64,000 bases of DNA from JABSSA01 sp039984715 (lineage in GTDB: Bacteria; Pseudomonadota; Alphaproteobacteria; Rhodobacterales; Rhodobacteraceae): contig JBDWUA010000015.1 of the NCBI GenBank assembly GCA_039984715.1, positions 186,001 to 250,000 of the forward strand, written 5' to 3'. A model generated the notes under the pieces. That model did no database searches. It saw only the letters and a list, made by a program, of their open reading frames with translations, and was not told the DNA's origin. The translations under genes were made by a program, and so were the position numbers. Shown here piece after piece: positions 17,531-26,052 of this stretch; within the stretch, counting starts at the first letter, position 1, and every line of letters starts with the position of its first letter.

Positions 17531-18010
17531 CTATCCCCCGAAATGCAGGACGCAAATAAGCGTAAAAAGACGGCGGGCGGTATCTGTGTCGATCTCGACC
17601 TTACCATCCAGACGTTCTTGCAGGACGCGGCTGCCTTCGTTGTGAATACCACGGCGGGCCATGTCGATCGTTTCGATCTGACTGGGCGGCAGTTTTTTCA
17701 CAGCCTCAAAATAGCTTTCGCAAATCTGAAAATAATCCTTCACGACCTGCCGAAAAGGGCCCAGCGACAAGTGAAATTCGGCTGCATTTTCTTCGGCTTC
17801 GGTTTTCACATCGAAGACCAGTCGTTTGTCACGAATGGACAGATGTAGACGATAGGGACCTTCCGGCACCGGACGATCATTTCGACTGGGCAGGACAAAG
17901 CTGTTGTCTTCGAGCAAATCAAAAATAGCGACTTGTCGCTCTTGTTCGATTTCCGGCGTTGGGGGCGGCAAATTGGTGTCGTCCAACGCAATATGAGAGA
18001 TACGGGTCAT
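17531..18010 (-). CDS. UPF0262 family protein
   Basis: 159 residues from ATG 18010 (MTRISHIALDD), the typical family start; in-frame ATG 18019 and TTG 18028 are alternatives. Contains QERQVAIFDLLEDNSF and GPYRLHLSIRDKRLVFDV, the conserved blocks of UPF0262. Function unknown. It lies between hisD and the LMW phosphatase gene in the order usual for Rhodobacterales, and abuts the phosphatase start with no gap. Confidence 0.88.
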   Translation of the reverse strand: MTRISHIALDDTNLPPPTPEIEQERQVAIFDLLEDNSFVLPSRNDRPVPEGPYRLHLSIRDKRLVFDVKTEAEENAAEFHLSLGPFRQVVKDYFQICESYFEAVKKLPPSQIETIDMARRGIHNEGSRVLQERLDGKVEIDTDTARRLFTLICVLHFGG

Positions 18011-18105
18011 GAATGTCATAGGGTTCAATGTTTCGACGATTATGCCTTAGAGCGTGTCGGTGAATACGGCAAGCGATCCGCGAGATTCGCAAGCCAAATG
18101 GTCAA

Positions 18106-19410
18106 TTATTTGCTGTTCATTTTATTCAATCGCGCGCGAACTGATAGGCCGTGTGCTTGCAAGCTTTCTGATTGGGCAAGCGTTTCCGCGCTTGGTCCGA
18201 TGGCGTTCAAGGCTTCGGGCGTCATTTTCGCAAGGGTCGTGCGTTTGATAAAATCCATAACCGACAGGCCAGATGAAAAGCGCGCGGATCGCGCCGTTGG
18301 CAAAACGTGGTTCGGTCCGCCGATATAGTCGCCGATGGCTTCGGGGGTCCATTGTCCCAGAAAAATCGCCCCTGCATGGGTGATTTGTTCGCTAAGTTTG
18401 TCGGGGTCGGCCACGCACAATTCAAGGTGTTCGGGGGCGATGCGGTCCGACAGTTGGGCGGCGATGTCCAACGATGGAACGGTGATCACAGCCCCATAGT
18501 CGCGCCAACTGGCCCCGGCGATGGCGCGGCGTTCGAGTGTTTCCAGACGGGCCGAAATCGCGTTGGCCACCGCCTGCCCAAAGGCAGCATCCGTCGTGAT
18601 CAACAGCGCTTGTGCGCTCTCGTCATGTTCCGCTTGGCTGAGCATATCCAGCGCGATCCAATCGGGATCGTTGTCGGCATCTGCAATCACCAGAATTTCG
18701 GACGGGCCTGCGATCATGTCGATCCCGACGCGGCCAAACACACGGCGTTTTGCCGCCGCGACAAAGGCGTTGCCCGGTCCGGTGATTTTATCGACAGGCG
18801 CAATGGTCTGCGTGCCATAGGCCAGTGCGGCAATCGCTTGTGCGCCGCCGATGCGGTAAATTTCGTCCACGCCGGACAGTTGCGCGGCGAGCAAGACCAG
18901 TGGATTGATCTCTCCGTCCGGGGTTGGGACGGTCACGGCCAATCGGCCCACGCCTGCGACCTTTGCCGGTATCGCGTTCATCAACAATGAGGATGGATAG
19001 GTTGCCAACCCACCGGGCACATAGAGGCCTGCGGCGGACACGGGCGTCCAGCGCCAGCCCAATGTTGCCCCGGCTGCGTCTGTCCAGCTTTCGTCTTGTG
19101 GCATTTGGCGTTCGTGATAGGCGCGAATGCGTTCTGCGGCCAATTCCAAGGCGGCGCGTTCTTCTGGCGACACTTTGGCAACGGCGGCAGCCGCTTCGGC
19201 GGCGCTGATCATCAAAGTGTCAGGCGTCAGCGCAATACGGTCAAAGCGTTCGGTCAGTTCAATAACGGCTGCGTCGCCCCGCGTGCGCACATCATGAATA
19301 ATCGCCGCCACCGTTTCATCGACATCTGGGCTGTCTTCACGTTTTGCGGAGAGCAATTTGGAAAACTGCACCTCAAAGTCGGTTTGATCATAGTCTAGGA
19401 AACAGGGCAT
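18106..19410 (-). CDS. hisD: Histidinol dehydrogenase
   Basis: 434 residues, the family norm. It makes histidine from histidinol in two NAD-dependent, zinc-requiring oxidations. Motifs read in order: AGLYVPGGLATYPSS (about residue 128), GPGNAFVAAAKR, DMIAGPSEILVIAD, and the zinc and substrate region DYIGGPNHVLPTARSARFSS near residue 380. It heads the hisD-UPF0262-phosphatase group. In related genomes murA and DUF2948 normally precede it directly; here they are 10.5 kb away. Confidence 0.97.
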   Translation of the reverse strand: MPCFLDYDQTDFEVQFSKLLSAKREDSPDVDETVAAIIHDVRTRGDAAVIELTERFDRIALTPDTLMISAAEAAAAVAKVSPEERAALELAAERIRAYHERQMPQDESWTDAAGATLGWRWTPVSAAGLYVPGGLATYPSSLLMNAIPAKVAGVGRLAVTVPTPDGEINPLVLLAAQLSGVDEIYRIGGAQAIAALAYGTQTIAPVDKITGPGNAFVAAAKRRVFGRVGIDMIAGPSEILVIADADNDPDWIALDMLSQAEHDESAQALLITTDAAFGQAVANAISARLETLERRAIAGASWRDYGAVITVPSLDIAAQLSDRIAPEHLELCVADPDKLSEQITHAGAIFLGQWTPEAIGDYIGGPNHVLPTARSARFSSGLSVMDFIKRTTLAKMTPEALNAIGPSAETLAQSESLQAHGLSVRARLNKMNSK

Positions 19411-19515
19411 TCGCAGATCCTTTCATGGGCCCTGATAACGAGGAGACCCGCGAGCCTCAAGGGAGGCTGAATGTTTGAGATCTGGCGTGGCTTACGGCGT
19501 ATCGATCACAACAAA

Positions 19516-19592
19516 GATCAATGTTGATCAAAAACCAAGATGCTTGCACCAACTCGGGCCGACAGTGTCGGGGGAGGAAGAGTTGGTGCAAG
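19516..19592. other. Nested palindromes upstream of hisD
   Basis: A small palindrome GATCAA-tg-TTGATC (19516-19529) is followed by a large structure. Its outer arms are CTTGCACCAACTC (19543-19555) and GAGTTGGTGCAAG (19580-19592), a perfect 13-bp match. Inside lies a second stem, CCGAC (19559-19563) with GTCGG (19567-19571). No gene overlaps it. It could be a structured RNA, an operator, or the end of an old mobile element at the proposed island boundary. Confidence 0.6.
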
Positions 19593-19763
19593 GACCCGGC
19601 GCAGGCTTTTGGTCGTTTCTGGGAAAAGGAACTTACCGAATGCTGCGGTCGTGACGCGACGTGTTGCGCGTATCAGAGAAAGCGATCGTCGCAGGCAAGA
19701 CAAAGGGAATTGCCTGCGATTGGTCGATATTTACGTCATGCGCGGGTTTGCCATCGCAACATT

Positions 19764-19804
19764 TTGGCCTTTGGTTTGCCGTACGGCATAAGGTCAAAGG
19801 CCAA
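19764..19804. terminator. Hairpin after the redoxin gene
   Basis: TTGGCCTTTG (19764-19773) pairs with CAAAGGCCAA (19795-19804), and the loop contains the 12-base palindrome TGCCGTACGGCA. It lies just past the stop of the minus-strand redoxin gene. A run of T is missing, so if it terminates, it does so weakly. Confidence 0.45.
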
Positions 19805-19809
19805 GTGAG

Positions 19810-20334
19810 TTAAACTGTCCCGCGTGCGGGGCGTTTGTGTTCGATGTTGAATTTCATGCCGTCCAACAATTCGTCCAAGTCCGGGCGGGCAGCGGGGCCA
19901 TTGGACAGACACACCACTTGATTGACGCCATCAGGGCGCACGCAGAAGATTGCGGGTTCTGAAAAGCGGCGATCTGTTTCGTCTGGGGACAGCGGATCCG
20001 AGATGTAGACGCCCAGCTTTTCCATTTGCTCTTCGCTTAGGTCATAGCCGATGTCGAAGGTCCAGCCGAATTCAGCAACGTCTTGTTGTGCTTTGCTTTC
20101 TGGGTCGGCAGAAACGACGACAACGTCAAATCCGGCCGCTTCCCAATCCGCAACGCGTGTTTCCAGACCGTTCAGGTATTTCTTGCATCGGCCACAGTGT
20201 TTTCCACGATAGACCATGAACAACGTGTACCGGTCTTTGGGTCCACCAACGTCAAGTGTGCCGCCGCCCAATTTGCTGAAGGACAATTGCGGAAGAAGGC
20301 CACCGGCCTCGGGTTTTGTGTTCATCATAGTCAT
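19810..20334 (-). CDS. AhpC/TSA-type redoxin
   Basis: 174 residues with a thioredoxin fold. The active-site region is YRGKHCGRCKKYLNGLE (CGRC, about residues 46-49), followed by GFDVVVVSADPESKA, typical of peroxiredoxin-like AhpC/TSA proteins. No signal peptide, so cytoplasmic. It sits 74 bases after dctM on the same strand and may be cotranscribed with the TRAP transporter, an unusual partner. It may protect against peroxide or reduce a substrate-linked disulfide. Confidence 0.8.
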   Translation of the reverse strand: MTMMNTKPEAGGLLPQLSFSKLGGGTLDVGGPKDRYTLFMVYRGKHCGRCKKYLNGLETRVADWEAAGFDVVVVSADPESKAQQDVAEFGWTFDIGYDLSEEQMEKLGVYISDPLSPDETDRRFSEPAIFCVRPDGVNQVVCLSNGPAARPDLDELLDGMKFNIEHKRPARGTV

Positions 20335-20408
20335 GCCTTTCGCCTGATGAGTGGAATTTTTGGTAGGCGAGAGCCAAGCGGACCTGACCCTCGCCCGAGG
20401 GAGAACTG

Positions 20409-21749
20409 TTAATGCAGAAGCAATGTCGTGATTTCCGGGAACATCATCATGACCATCAGCACCAGAATTTGGATACCGATGAATGGCAAAAAGCCTTTGA
20501 AGATGTCCGCCAAAGAGATGTCAGGCGGTGCCACGGATTTAAGATAGAACGCCGCCGGTCCGAACGGTGGGCTGAGAAAGCTGACCTGCATGTTGATGCA
20601 GAACAGGATGCCGAACCATACCGAAACATGGGAAGGTGACAGGTTGCCCAGCAGGCCGATGTCAGCCGGGTCCATACCCGCCACAATCGGCAAGAAAACT
20701 GGCATCACCAGCAACACAATCCCGATCCAATCAAGCAACGCCCCAAGGAACAAGAAGATCACCATCATGACCAGAATGATGCCCATAGGTGGCACATCCA
20801 ATCCAAGGATCAGACCCGCAATAAAGGTTGGGCCACCGGCAAGCGAATACGCTCCGGCAAGGGCTGTTGCACCGAACGTGACCCACATGATTGTCCCGGT
20901 TGAACGCATTGTGCGTTGCAGCGCTTCCATGAACAACGACATCGACATTTCGCCGCGCAGCGTAATCAACAACAATGTCCCGATACACCCGATTGCCGCA
21001 GCTTCGGTGATGCCGGTAATCCCGCCATAGATTGATCCAAGGATCGCACCCACCAAAAGCATAGGCGGCAGCAGCCCTTTCAAAGCGATGATTTTGTCGC
21101 GCAGGGTGACTTCGAAATCAAGTTCAGGAAGGGGGGCGTCTTGGGGGCGCAAGTGGGCGCGGATCGAGATGTAGACGATATAGCTGAACCCAAGAAGCAA
21201 ACCGGGAATGATCGCCGCTTTGAACAGAGAATGGATCGAGGTTTCGGTGACCACGCCGTAAATGATCAACACGATGGATGGCGGGATCATTGTGCCCAGC
21301 GAACCGGCCGCACAGATCGTTCCGCATGCGAGGTGTTTGTCATAGTTCAGGCGCAGCATTTGCGGCAAAGCAACAAGACCAAGCAACACGATTTCGCCGC
21401 CGATGATACCCGACATTGCGGCCATGATCATCGCCATAACAGATGTCACGATAGCGATGCCGCCTTTTGTGCGGGACATCCAGACGCTCATCGAGTCGTA
21501 CATATCTTTGGCTATGTTACTTCGTTCCAATAACATGGCCATGAATATGAACAGCGGCACCGCCAGCAAGGCGTGTTCGATGGTCAGATCGTACATCCGT
21601 TGTCCGAGGATGAAAAACCCTCGGTCGCCCAGCTTCCAATAGGCAACAAGCACGCCCAAAAAGCCCGAGGCGAACCCAAGCGGAACACCAATAGCCAACA
21701 GGATAATAATGCCCAAAACGAGCAGAAGTGAAAGTTCTGCGATACCCAA
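20409..21749 (-). CDS. dctM: TRAP transporter large permease (DctM family)
   Basis: 446 residues with about 12 membrane helices. It is the sodium-coupled channel subunit of a tripartite ATP-independent periplasmic transporter. The start is TTG 21749, directly after the dctQ stop, with GGAGGATG 8 bases upstream inside the end of dctQ. Typical blocks are GVPLGFASGFLG at the N-terminus, GSLGTMIPPSIVLIIYG (about residue 150) and FLGALLDWIGIVLLVMPVFL. It belongs to the dctP-dctQ-dctM order read on the minus strand. Confidence 0.95.
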   Translation of the reverse strand: MGIAELSLLLVLGIIILLAIGVPLGFASGFLGVLVAYWKLGDRGFFILGQRMYDLTIEHALLAVPLFIFMAMLLERSNIAKDMYDSMSVWMSRTKGGIAIVTSVMAMIMAAMSGIIGGEIVLLGLVALPQMLRLNYDKHLACGTICAAGSLGTMIPPSIVLIIYGVVTETSIHSLFKAAIIPGLLLGFSYIVYISIRAHLRPQDAPLPELDFEVTLRDKIIALKGLLPPMLLVGAILGSIYGGITGITEAAAIGCIGTLLLITLRGEMSMSLFMEALQRTMRSTGTIMWVTFGATALAGAYSLAGGPTFIAGLILGLDVPPMGIILVMMVIFLFLGALLDWIGIVLLVMPVFLPIVAGMDPADIGLLGNLSPSHVSVWFGILFCINMQVSFLSPPFGPAAFYLKSVAPPDISLADIFKGFLPFIGIQILVLMVMMMFPEITTLLLH

Positions 21750-22385
21750 CTACACATCCTCCGGCGGGGCCAAAGGCGCGTCGCGGCGCCAATCGACGAT
21801 AAGATTGTTAATCGCCTGAATGCTCATCCAGACGCAGACGATACAAATCAGTGGCTTCATGATGGCCGGGATTGGCGGGTTCCAAGCAGAGCCGTAAAGT
21901 TCCCAGGTGCTGAATTTACGCATAGCGTTTTCCCAGTACCCCCAGGACACCGCCCAGCAAAAAGTGCAAATGCAGGCAGTTCCCAACGCGTCCATGACAC
22001 GCTGTGCATTGCGGTTGATGATGTCATAAACGATGGTCACACGGATGTGGGTGCGTTGCTGCATCGCGTACAAACCGGCGACCAGAAATATCACGCCGCC
22101 AAGCCAGCGCGAAAGTTCTTCAACCCAGATTGTCGGGCGCGCGAACACGTACCGCATGATGACTTCAAACAGCATAATGCCCATGATGATTGCGACGACA
22201 AACATCAACAAAGATGAAATCCGCAATGTCACATGATCGACAAACGTCAGTGGTGGGCTTTCAGCGCCATGAAGCCCACGCGACAGCATGGGCACGAATT
22301 TCGGCGCTATGATAAACATCCAAAAGAGCGTTAACCCCCCAAGGGATGCCACCCAAAGATAGCCGGATGGGTCTAGTGTTGGCAT
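21750..22385 (-). CDS. dctQ: TRAP transporter small permease (DctQ family)
   Basis: 211 residues with about four membrane helices plus an extra N-terminal one (YLWVASLGGLTLFWMFIIAP). The DctQ core holds IMRYVFARPTIWVEELSRWL (about residues 75-94), the conserved family block, followed by FLVAGLYAMQQRTHIRVTIV. It supports the large permease in substrate uptake. The stop codon is shared at the junction with dctM. Confidence 0.93.
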   Translation of the reverse strand: MPTLDPSGYLWVASLGGLTLFWMFIIAPKFVPMLSRGLHGAESPPLTFVDHVTLRISSLLMFVVAIIMGIMLFEVIMRYVFARPTIWVEELSRWLGGVIFLVAGLYAMQQRTHIRVTIVYDIINRNAQRVMDALGTACICTFCWAVSWGYWENAMRKFSTWELYGSAWNPPIPAIMKPLICIVCVWMSIQAINNLIVDWRRDAPLAPPEDV

Positions 22386-22440
22386 GAAACTGGCTTTCTG
22401 ATGCGAAATGGAGCGGCAGTGACCGCCGCTCCAAGTTCGA

Positions 22441-23460
22441 TTATTTAGTGATCAGGCCAATTTGCTTCATGAAAGCAATGTGGCTATCTACCAAAGAACC
22501 AGCTTCTGGTGTCTTCTCGCCCCATTCTTCCCACTTACCGCGAGAGAATGTACGGAAGGCTTCGCGCTGTTCTGCATTCCAGTTGTACAGCGTCACACCG
22601 TTGGCTTTCGCTTTTTCAGCGGCTTTACCCATTTCAACCTGATGGCTGAGTGTCTCGCGGAACGCCATTTTTTCCATCGCAACTTCGAAAATTGCTTGGA
22701 TGTCTGCTGGCAGACCGTCCCAAACGTCTTTGTTGATCGCAAGGTGGTCAGCTGGCATCGAGTGGAAACCGGGGTATGTCGCGTGCTTGGCAATGTCATA
22801 GAGACCAATTTCAGTGTTGGTCGCGATGTTTGACGCATCCGCGCCATCAATGATTTTGGTTTCAAGCGCTGTAAACACTTCGCCGAAATCCATCACGATC
22901 GGGCTTGCACCCAGCTCCGCGAAGATTTCAGTTTGGATTCCGGGAGGCGAGCGGAATTTCCAGTCTTTGAAGTCAGAGACGTCTGCCAATGGGCTTGTTG
23001 ATGACAGAGATTCCTGGCCTGAAATCCACCACCCAACAACGTGCATGCCGTGCTTGTGGTACAGAGGCTGAGCCGCTTCAAGGCCACCACCGTAGTAGAA
23101 CCACGAGTACATTTCCCAAGGTGTGTCGTAGCCACCAAGGATATCACCAACAAATTGGAACGCTGGGTCTTTACCCGTCTGATAGGCAGCACCCGTCATG
23201 TCACCATCAAGGATGCCGTTCACGGCCGCATCAAATGTCTCAGTCGCTTTGACCAAAGACGCTGAATAGAACATTTCGACTTCGACGCGTCCACCGGACA
23301 TGCGTTCGACGTCATCCATCATGCTTTGAACGTTTTTACCTTTCAGCGATTCGGCGCTGAAGTGCGTCTGAATGCTGAGTTCGTAATCCGCAGCGTATGC
23401 GCCTGAAACAGCAAGCATAGTTGCAATAACTGACCCGGTTACCTTTTGATTAAATCTCAT
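22441..23460 (-). CDS. dctP: TRAP transporter periplasmic substrate-binding protein (DctP family)
   Basis: 339 residues from ATG 23460, which has a GGAGG ribosome site 5-10 bases upstream; the frame is open further, but that part is not protein-like. Signal peptide MRFNQKVTGSVIATMLAVS ends near residue 24 (AYAAD). The mature protein shows the DctP fold with WKFRSPPGIQTEIFAELG (the substrate-carboxylate arginine region) and FTALETKIIDGADASNIA. Ligand specificity cannot be read off; DctP proteins mostly bind organic acids, in line with the nearby dehydrogenase. Confidence 0.94.
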   Translation of the reverse strand: MRFNQKVTGSVIATMLAVSGAYAADYELSIQTHFSAESLKGKNVQSMMDDVERMSGGRVEVEMFYSASLVKATETFDAAVNGILDGDMTGAAYQTGKDPAFQFVGDILGGYDTPWEMYSWFYYGGGLEAAQPLYHKHGMHVVGWWISGQESLSSTSPLADVSDFKDWKFRSPPGIQTEIFAELGASPIVMDFGEVFTALETKIIDGADASNIATNTEIGLYDIAKHATYPGFHSMPADHLAINKDVWDGLPADIQAIFEVAMEKMAFRETLSHQVEMGKAAEKAKANGVTLYNWNAEQREAFRTFSRGKWEEWGEKTPEAGSLVDSHIAFMKQIGLITK

Positions 23461-23511
23461 CTGGTCCTCCCAAAGTTTGTAACGCGATGTCGATTTGCAG
23501 TTTCCTCCCGA

Positions 23512-23537
23512 CATCATATGTTGTATGTTGTATGATG
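23512..23537. promoter_or_regulatory. Candidate GntR/FCD operator between dctP and the regulator
   Basis: CATCATA (23512-23518) and TATGATG (23531-23537) form a perfect inverted repeat around a TGTTGTATGTTG core with two TTGTATG-like units. It lies between the divergent TRAP operon and the GntR gene, 50 bases upstream of dctP and about 95 upstream of the regulator, as expected for an autoregulated FadR-type switch. Confidence 0.55.
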
Positions 23538-23632
23538 AATTATCTTTTAGCAACCGACAAATATTTTACCACCAGATCAAGCCATCGTGTAAGAGCGATC
23601 AGAGAGGGCGAAAATGTTGGAGAGCCTAGATT

Positions 23633-24352
23633 ATGGTAGAATTTGAAGGTCTTGCCTTGGGCAGACGGCCCAAACTTGGCGAGCGTGTTGCAGATCAATT
23701 GCGTGAGCGCATTCAGAAGGGCGATTATGCCCCGGGTACGCAATTGCCCACTGAAAACGCTCTTGTCGATTTGTTCGGAGTGAGTCGCACCGTCATCCGC
23801 GAGGCAATTTCATCCTTGCGTGTCGATGGCCTTGTCACGGCGCATCAGGGGCGTGGCGTGTTTGTCAGTGAAGACATCAGTCAACAGCCGTTCCGGTTGT
23901 GCAGCAAGGATCTGGGTGAAAAAGACCATATAGAACAAGCTATGGAATTGCGCATGTGCATGGAGGTGTCCAATGCCGAATTGGCCGCCATACGCCATGA
24001 CGACGCCGACATCGAAGGCATCATGGCAGCGATGGACAGGCAACATGCGGCGCACCTTGCCGGCGAGTTGGGGCAGATCGAGGATTTCAAGTTTCACTTG
24101 GCTGTCGCGGCGGCCACCAAGAATTCGTACATTGTTGATTTTTTGCGGTTTCTTGGGCCATACATCATTCCCGCAGATGTCATGAGTGAAATGGATCAGG
24201 ACAAAAAGGCGATCTATCAGGTCAGTTTGCGCGAAGAGCATTTGGCCATTGCCGAAGCGATCAAATCTGGTGATCCCAATGCCGCGGGTGATGAGATGCG
24301 CAATCATCTGCGTCGTGGTTTGCAATTCAACTCAGGAGATCCCAGCAGTTGA
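23633..24352 (+). CDS. GntR-family regulator, FadR/FCD subfamily
   Basis: 239 residues. N-terminal winged helix: LGERVADQLRERIQKGDYAP, then LPTENALVDLFGVSRTVIRE (about residues 37-56). The C-terminal FCD ligand domain starts near residue 95 with MELRMCMEVSNAELAA and carries histidines and acids suited to a metal-bound organic acid. It is divergent from the TRAP operon and probably represses it until a ligand binds. Confidence 0.93.
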   Translation: MVEFEGLALGRRPKLGERVADQLRERIQKGDYAPGTQLPTENALVDLFGVSRTVIREAISSLRVDGLVTAHQGRGVFVSEDISQQPFRLCSKDLGEKDHIEQAMELRMCMEVSNAELAAIRHDDADIEGIMAAMDRQHAAHLAGELGQIEDFKFHLAVAAATKNSYIVDFLRFLGPYIIPADVMSEMDQDKKAIYQVSLREEHLAIAEAIKSGDPNAAGDEMRNHLRRGLQFNSGDPSS

Positions 24353-24468
24353 GCTGCTCCGGAATAGGACCTCGGATTGTGCCACCCTCTAGGCTGGGCC
24401 ACGTCTTCGGATAGCGCGACGAGGACAATTGAGATCGATATGTTTCATAACCGACTTGGGAAGACAGA

Positions 24469-24906
24469 ATGCTGACAGTAAAACGCTTGGATATTGCCGA
24501 CGCTTATACGTTGATTGAAGGGGCTCGTGCCCGGGCCAATGAAATCGGGGTGCCAATGTGCATCGCGGTGACGGACGAAAGCGGCAACCTTATCGCGTTT
24601 GAGCGGATGAACGGCGGGAAAACCACGAGCATCGAATATGCAATCGACAAAGGCTATGCCGCGGCGGGTGTCAGAAAAGGCACCGACGTATTGGGAGCAG
24701 TGAGCCAACCGGGCCAACCAGCCTATGGGCTGTCCTCGGGGTTGGGCGGACGCATGGTGGTTGTCGCGGGTGGCCTTCCGGTGGAGTCAGATGGCGAAGT
24801 CGTCGGAGCCATCGGAGTCAGTTCAGGATCGCCAGCGCAAGATCTGGACGTGGCAAAGGCTGGCCTGCGCGCATTCACAGAAACAAACGATAAAACAAAG
24901 ACTTGA
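24469..24906 (+). CDS. GlcG/HbpS-family protein
   Basis: 145 residues, the normal size for GlcG/HbpS (DUF336). Conserved blocks: IGVPMCIAVTDESGNLIAFE (about residues 26-45), MNGGKTTSIEYAIDKGYAA, and GGLPVESDGEVVGAIGVSSG near residue 105. The family binds heme or other cofactors, or is linked to glycolate and diol use; the role here is unknown. It is followed after 10 bases by the dehydrogenase gene, so the two are probably one operon. Confidence 0.85.
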   Translation: MLTVKRLDIADAYTLIEGARARANEIGVPMCIAVTDESGNLIAFERMNGGKTTSIEYAIDKGYAAAGVRKGTDVLGAVSQPGQPAYGLSSGLGGRMVVVAGGLPVESDGEVVGAIGVSSGSPAQDLDVAKAGLRAFTETNDKTKT

Positions 24907-24916
24907 GGAAACAGAA

Positions 24917-25795
24917 ATGAACAAACCTGTCATCGGTTTCATCGGCTTGGGCCTTATGGGCGGCAAAATGGCTGAATGCCTACAGAACAACGGCTTTGAG
25001 CTGAACGTTATGGGGCGCAACAAAGAAGCTGTTGGGGCTGCGACTGCGCGCGGCGCGACCGAGGTGAACACCCCCAAAGAGCTTGCCGAAAAGAGCGATA
25101 TTGTCATGCTGTGTGTGACGACATCCGACGTCGTCGAAAGCTTGATCTACGGCGATGACGGCATTTTGGCTGGCATCAAAGAAGGCGCTGTTGTCATCGA
25201 TTACGGCACGTCTATTCCGGCCTCGACACAAAAAATCGGCGCTGATTTGGCTGCCAAAGGTGCGGGCATGATCGACGCGCCGTTGGGTCGTGGTCCGGCA
25301 CAAGCCAAAGAAGGTCTGCTGAACATCATGGCCGCAGGCGACAAAGACACGTTTGAAAAGGTGAAGCCGGTTCTTGATGTGCAAGGCGAGAACGTCTTTT
25401 ACCTTGGTGCGCTTGGGTCCGGTCATGTCACCAAATTGATCAACAACTTTATGGGTATGACAACTGTCTGCACCATGAGCCAAGCGTTTGCTGTCGCAAG
25501 TCGGGCCGGTGTTGACCCACAACAGCTGTTTGACATCATGTCGTCCGGCCCATCCAATTCGCCGTTCATGCAATTCGCCAAAAAATACGCCGTGGACGGT
25601 GTGAGCGATTTGGGCTTTTCGATCAGCAACGCCAATAAAGATTTGGGCTATTTCCTGAAAATGGTAGAATCTTTGGACACGCGTGCGCAGATCGCTGAAG
25701 GGACGTCTTCGAACCTGCAAGCGGCATTGGACGCAGGCATGGGTGACGGCAACGTGCCGGAAATCTTTGATTACTTCCTAAAGCTGCAGAAATAA
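24917..25795 (+). CDS. Beta-hydroxyacid dehydrogenase (HIBADH family)
   Basis: 292 residues from ATG 24917 with GAGG upstream. The NAD(P)-binding start is IGFIGLGLMGGKMA, the substrate loop is DAPLGRGPAQAKEG (usually DAPVSGG), and the catalytic lysine sits in GSGHVTKLINNFMG. Family members include 3-hydroxyisobutyrate dehydrogenase, tartronate semialdehyde reductase and the 2-(hydroxymethyl)glutarate dehydrogenase of nicotinate fermentation. The enamidase-like gene at 28561-29724 makes that last possibility attractive, since formylglutarate made by enamidase would be its substrate. The changed substrate loop leaves the specificity open. Confidence 0.88.
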   Translation: MNKPVIGFIGLGLMGGKMAECLQNNGFELNVMGRNKEAVGAATARGATEVNTPKELAEKSDIVMLCVTTSDVVESLIYGDDGILAGIKEGAVVIDYGTSIPASTQKIGADLAAKGAGMIDAPLGRGPAQAKEGLLNIMAAGDKDTFEKVKPVLDVQGENVFYLGALGSGHVTKLINNFMGMTTVCTMSQAFAVASRAGVDPQQLFDIMSSGPSNSPFMQFAKKYAVDGVSDLGFSISNANKDLGYFLKMVESLDTRAQIAEGTSSNLQAALDAGMGDGNVPEIFDYFLKLQK

Positions 25796-25838
25796 TCCAA
25801 ACACGGGGCGTCACCCCGTTCAGATCGGTATAATCGTT

Positions 25839-25869
25839 TCCGGCCCCTTGAGAATTTCTTGGGGCCGGA
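25839..25869 (+). terminator. Hairpin after the dehydrogenase gene
   Basis: TCCGGCCCC (25839-25847) pairs perfectly with GGGGCCGGA (25861-25869), followed by TGCGTTTT. A smaller hairpin ACGGGG/CCCCGT lies at 25803-25819. Together they probably end the glcG-like/dehydrogenase transcript. Confidence 0.65.
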
Positions 25870-25931
25870 TGCGTTTTGGGGTGTGGCGTGTTTAACGGGC
25901 GCGGCTTGACACCTAAACGGCGCATCTTTTG

Positions 25932-25984
25932 TTGACAAACCTTCCGCCCGGTCAATATCATTTGCATGCAAACGTTCATGCAAA
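25932..25984 (+). promoter_or_regulatory. Promoter and repeated CATGCAAA operator before the UPF0280 operon
   Basis: TTGACA (25932-25937) and an AATATC-like -10 about 16 bases later form a promoter. Just after it come the palindrome TTTGCATGCAAA (25961-25972) and a second CATGCAAA (25977-25984), spaced 12 bases apart. An 11-base match to TCATGCAAAGT (25976-25986) lies inverted across the start of the MarR gene, so MarR is the likely binder. Confidence 0.55.
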
Positions 25985-26052
25985 GTGGCGATTTAGGTGA
26001 CCCACCACATTCCAACACATTTGGCCTTGATGGCTGACACTGCGGCCAAGTG

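Noticed and set aside
18307..18990. A 227-codon plus-strand frame
   Set aside because: Antisense to hisD, without domain or ribosome site.
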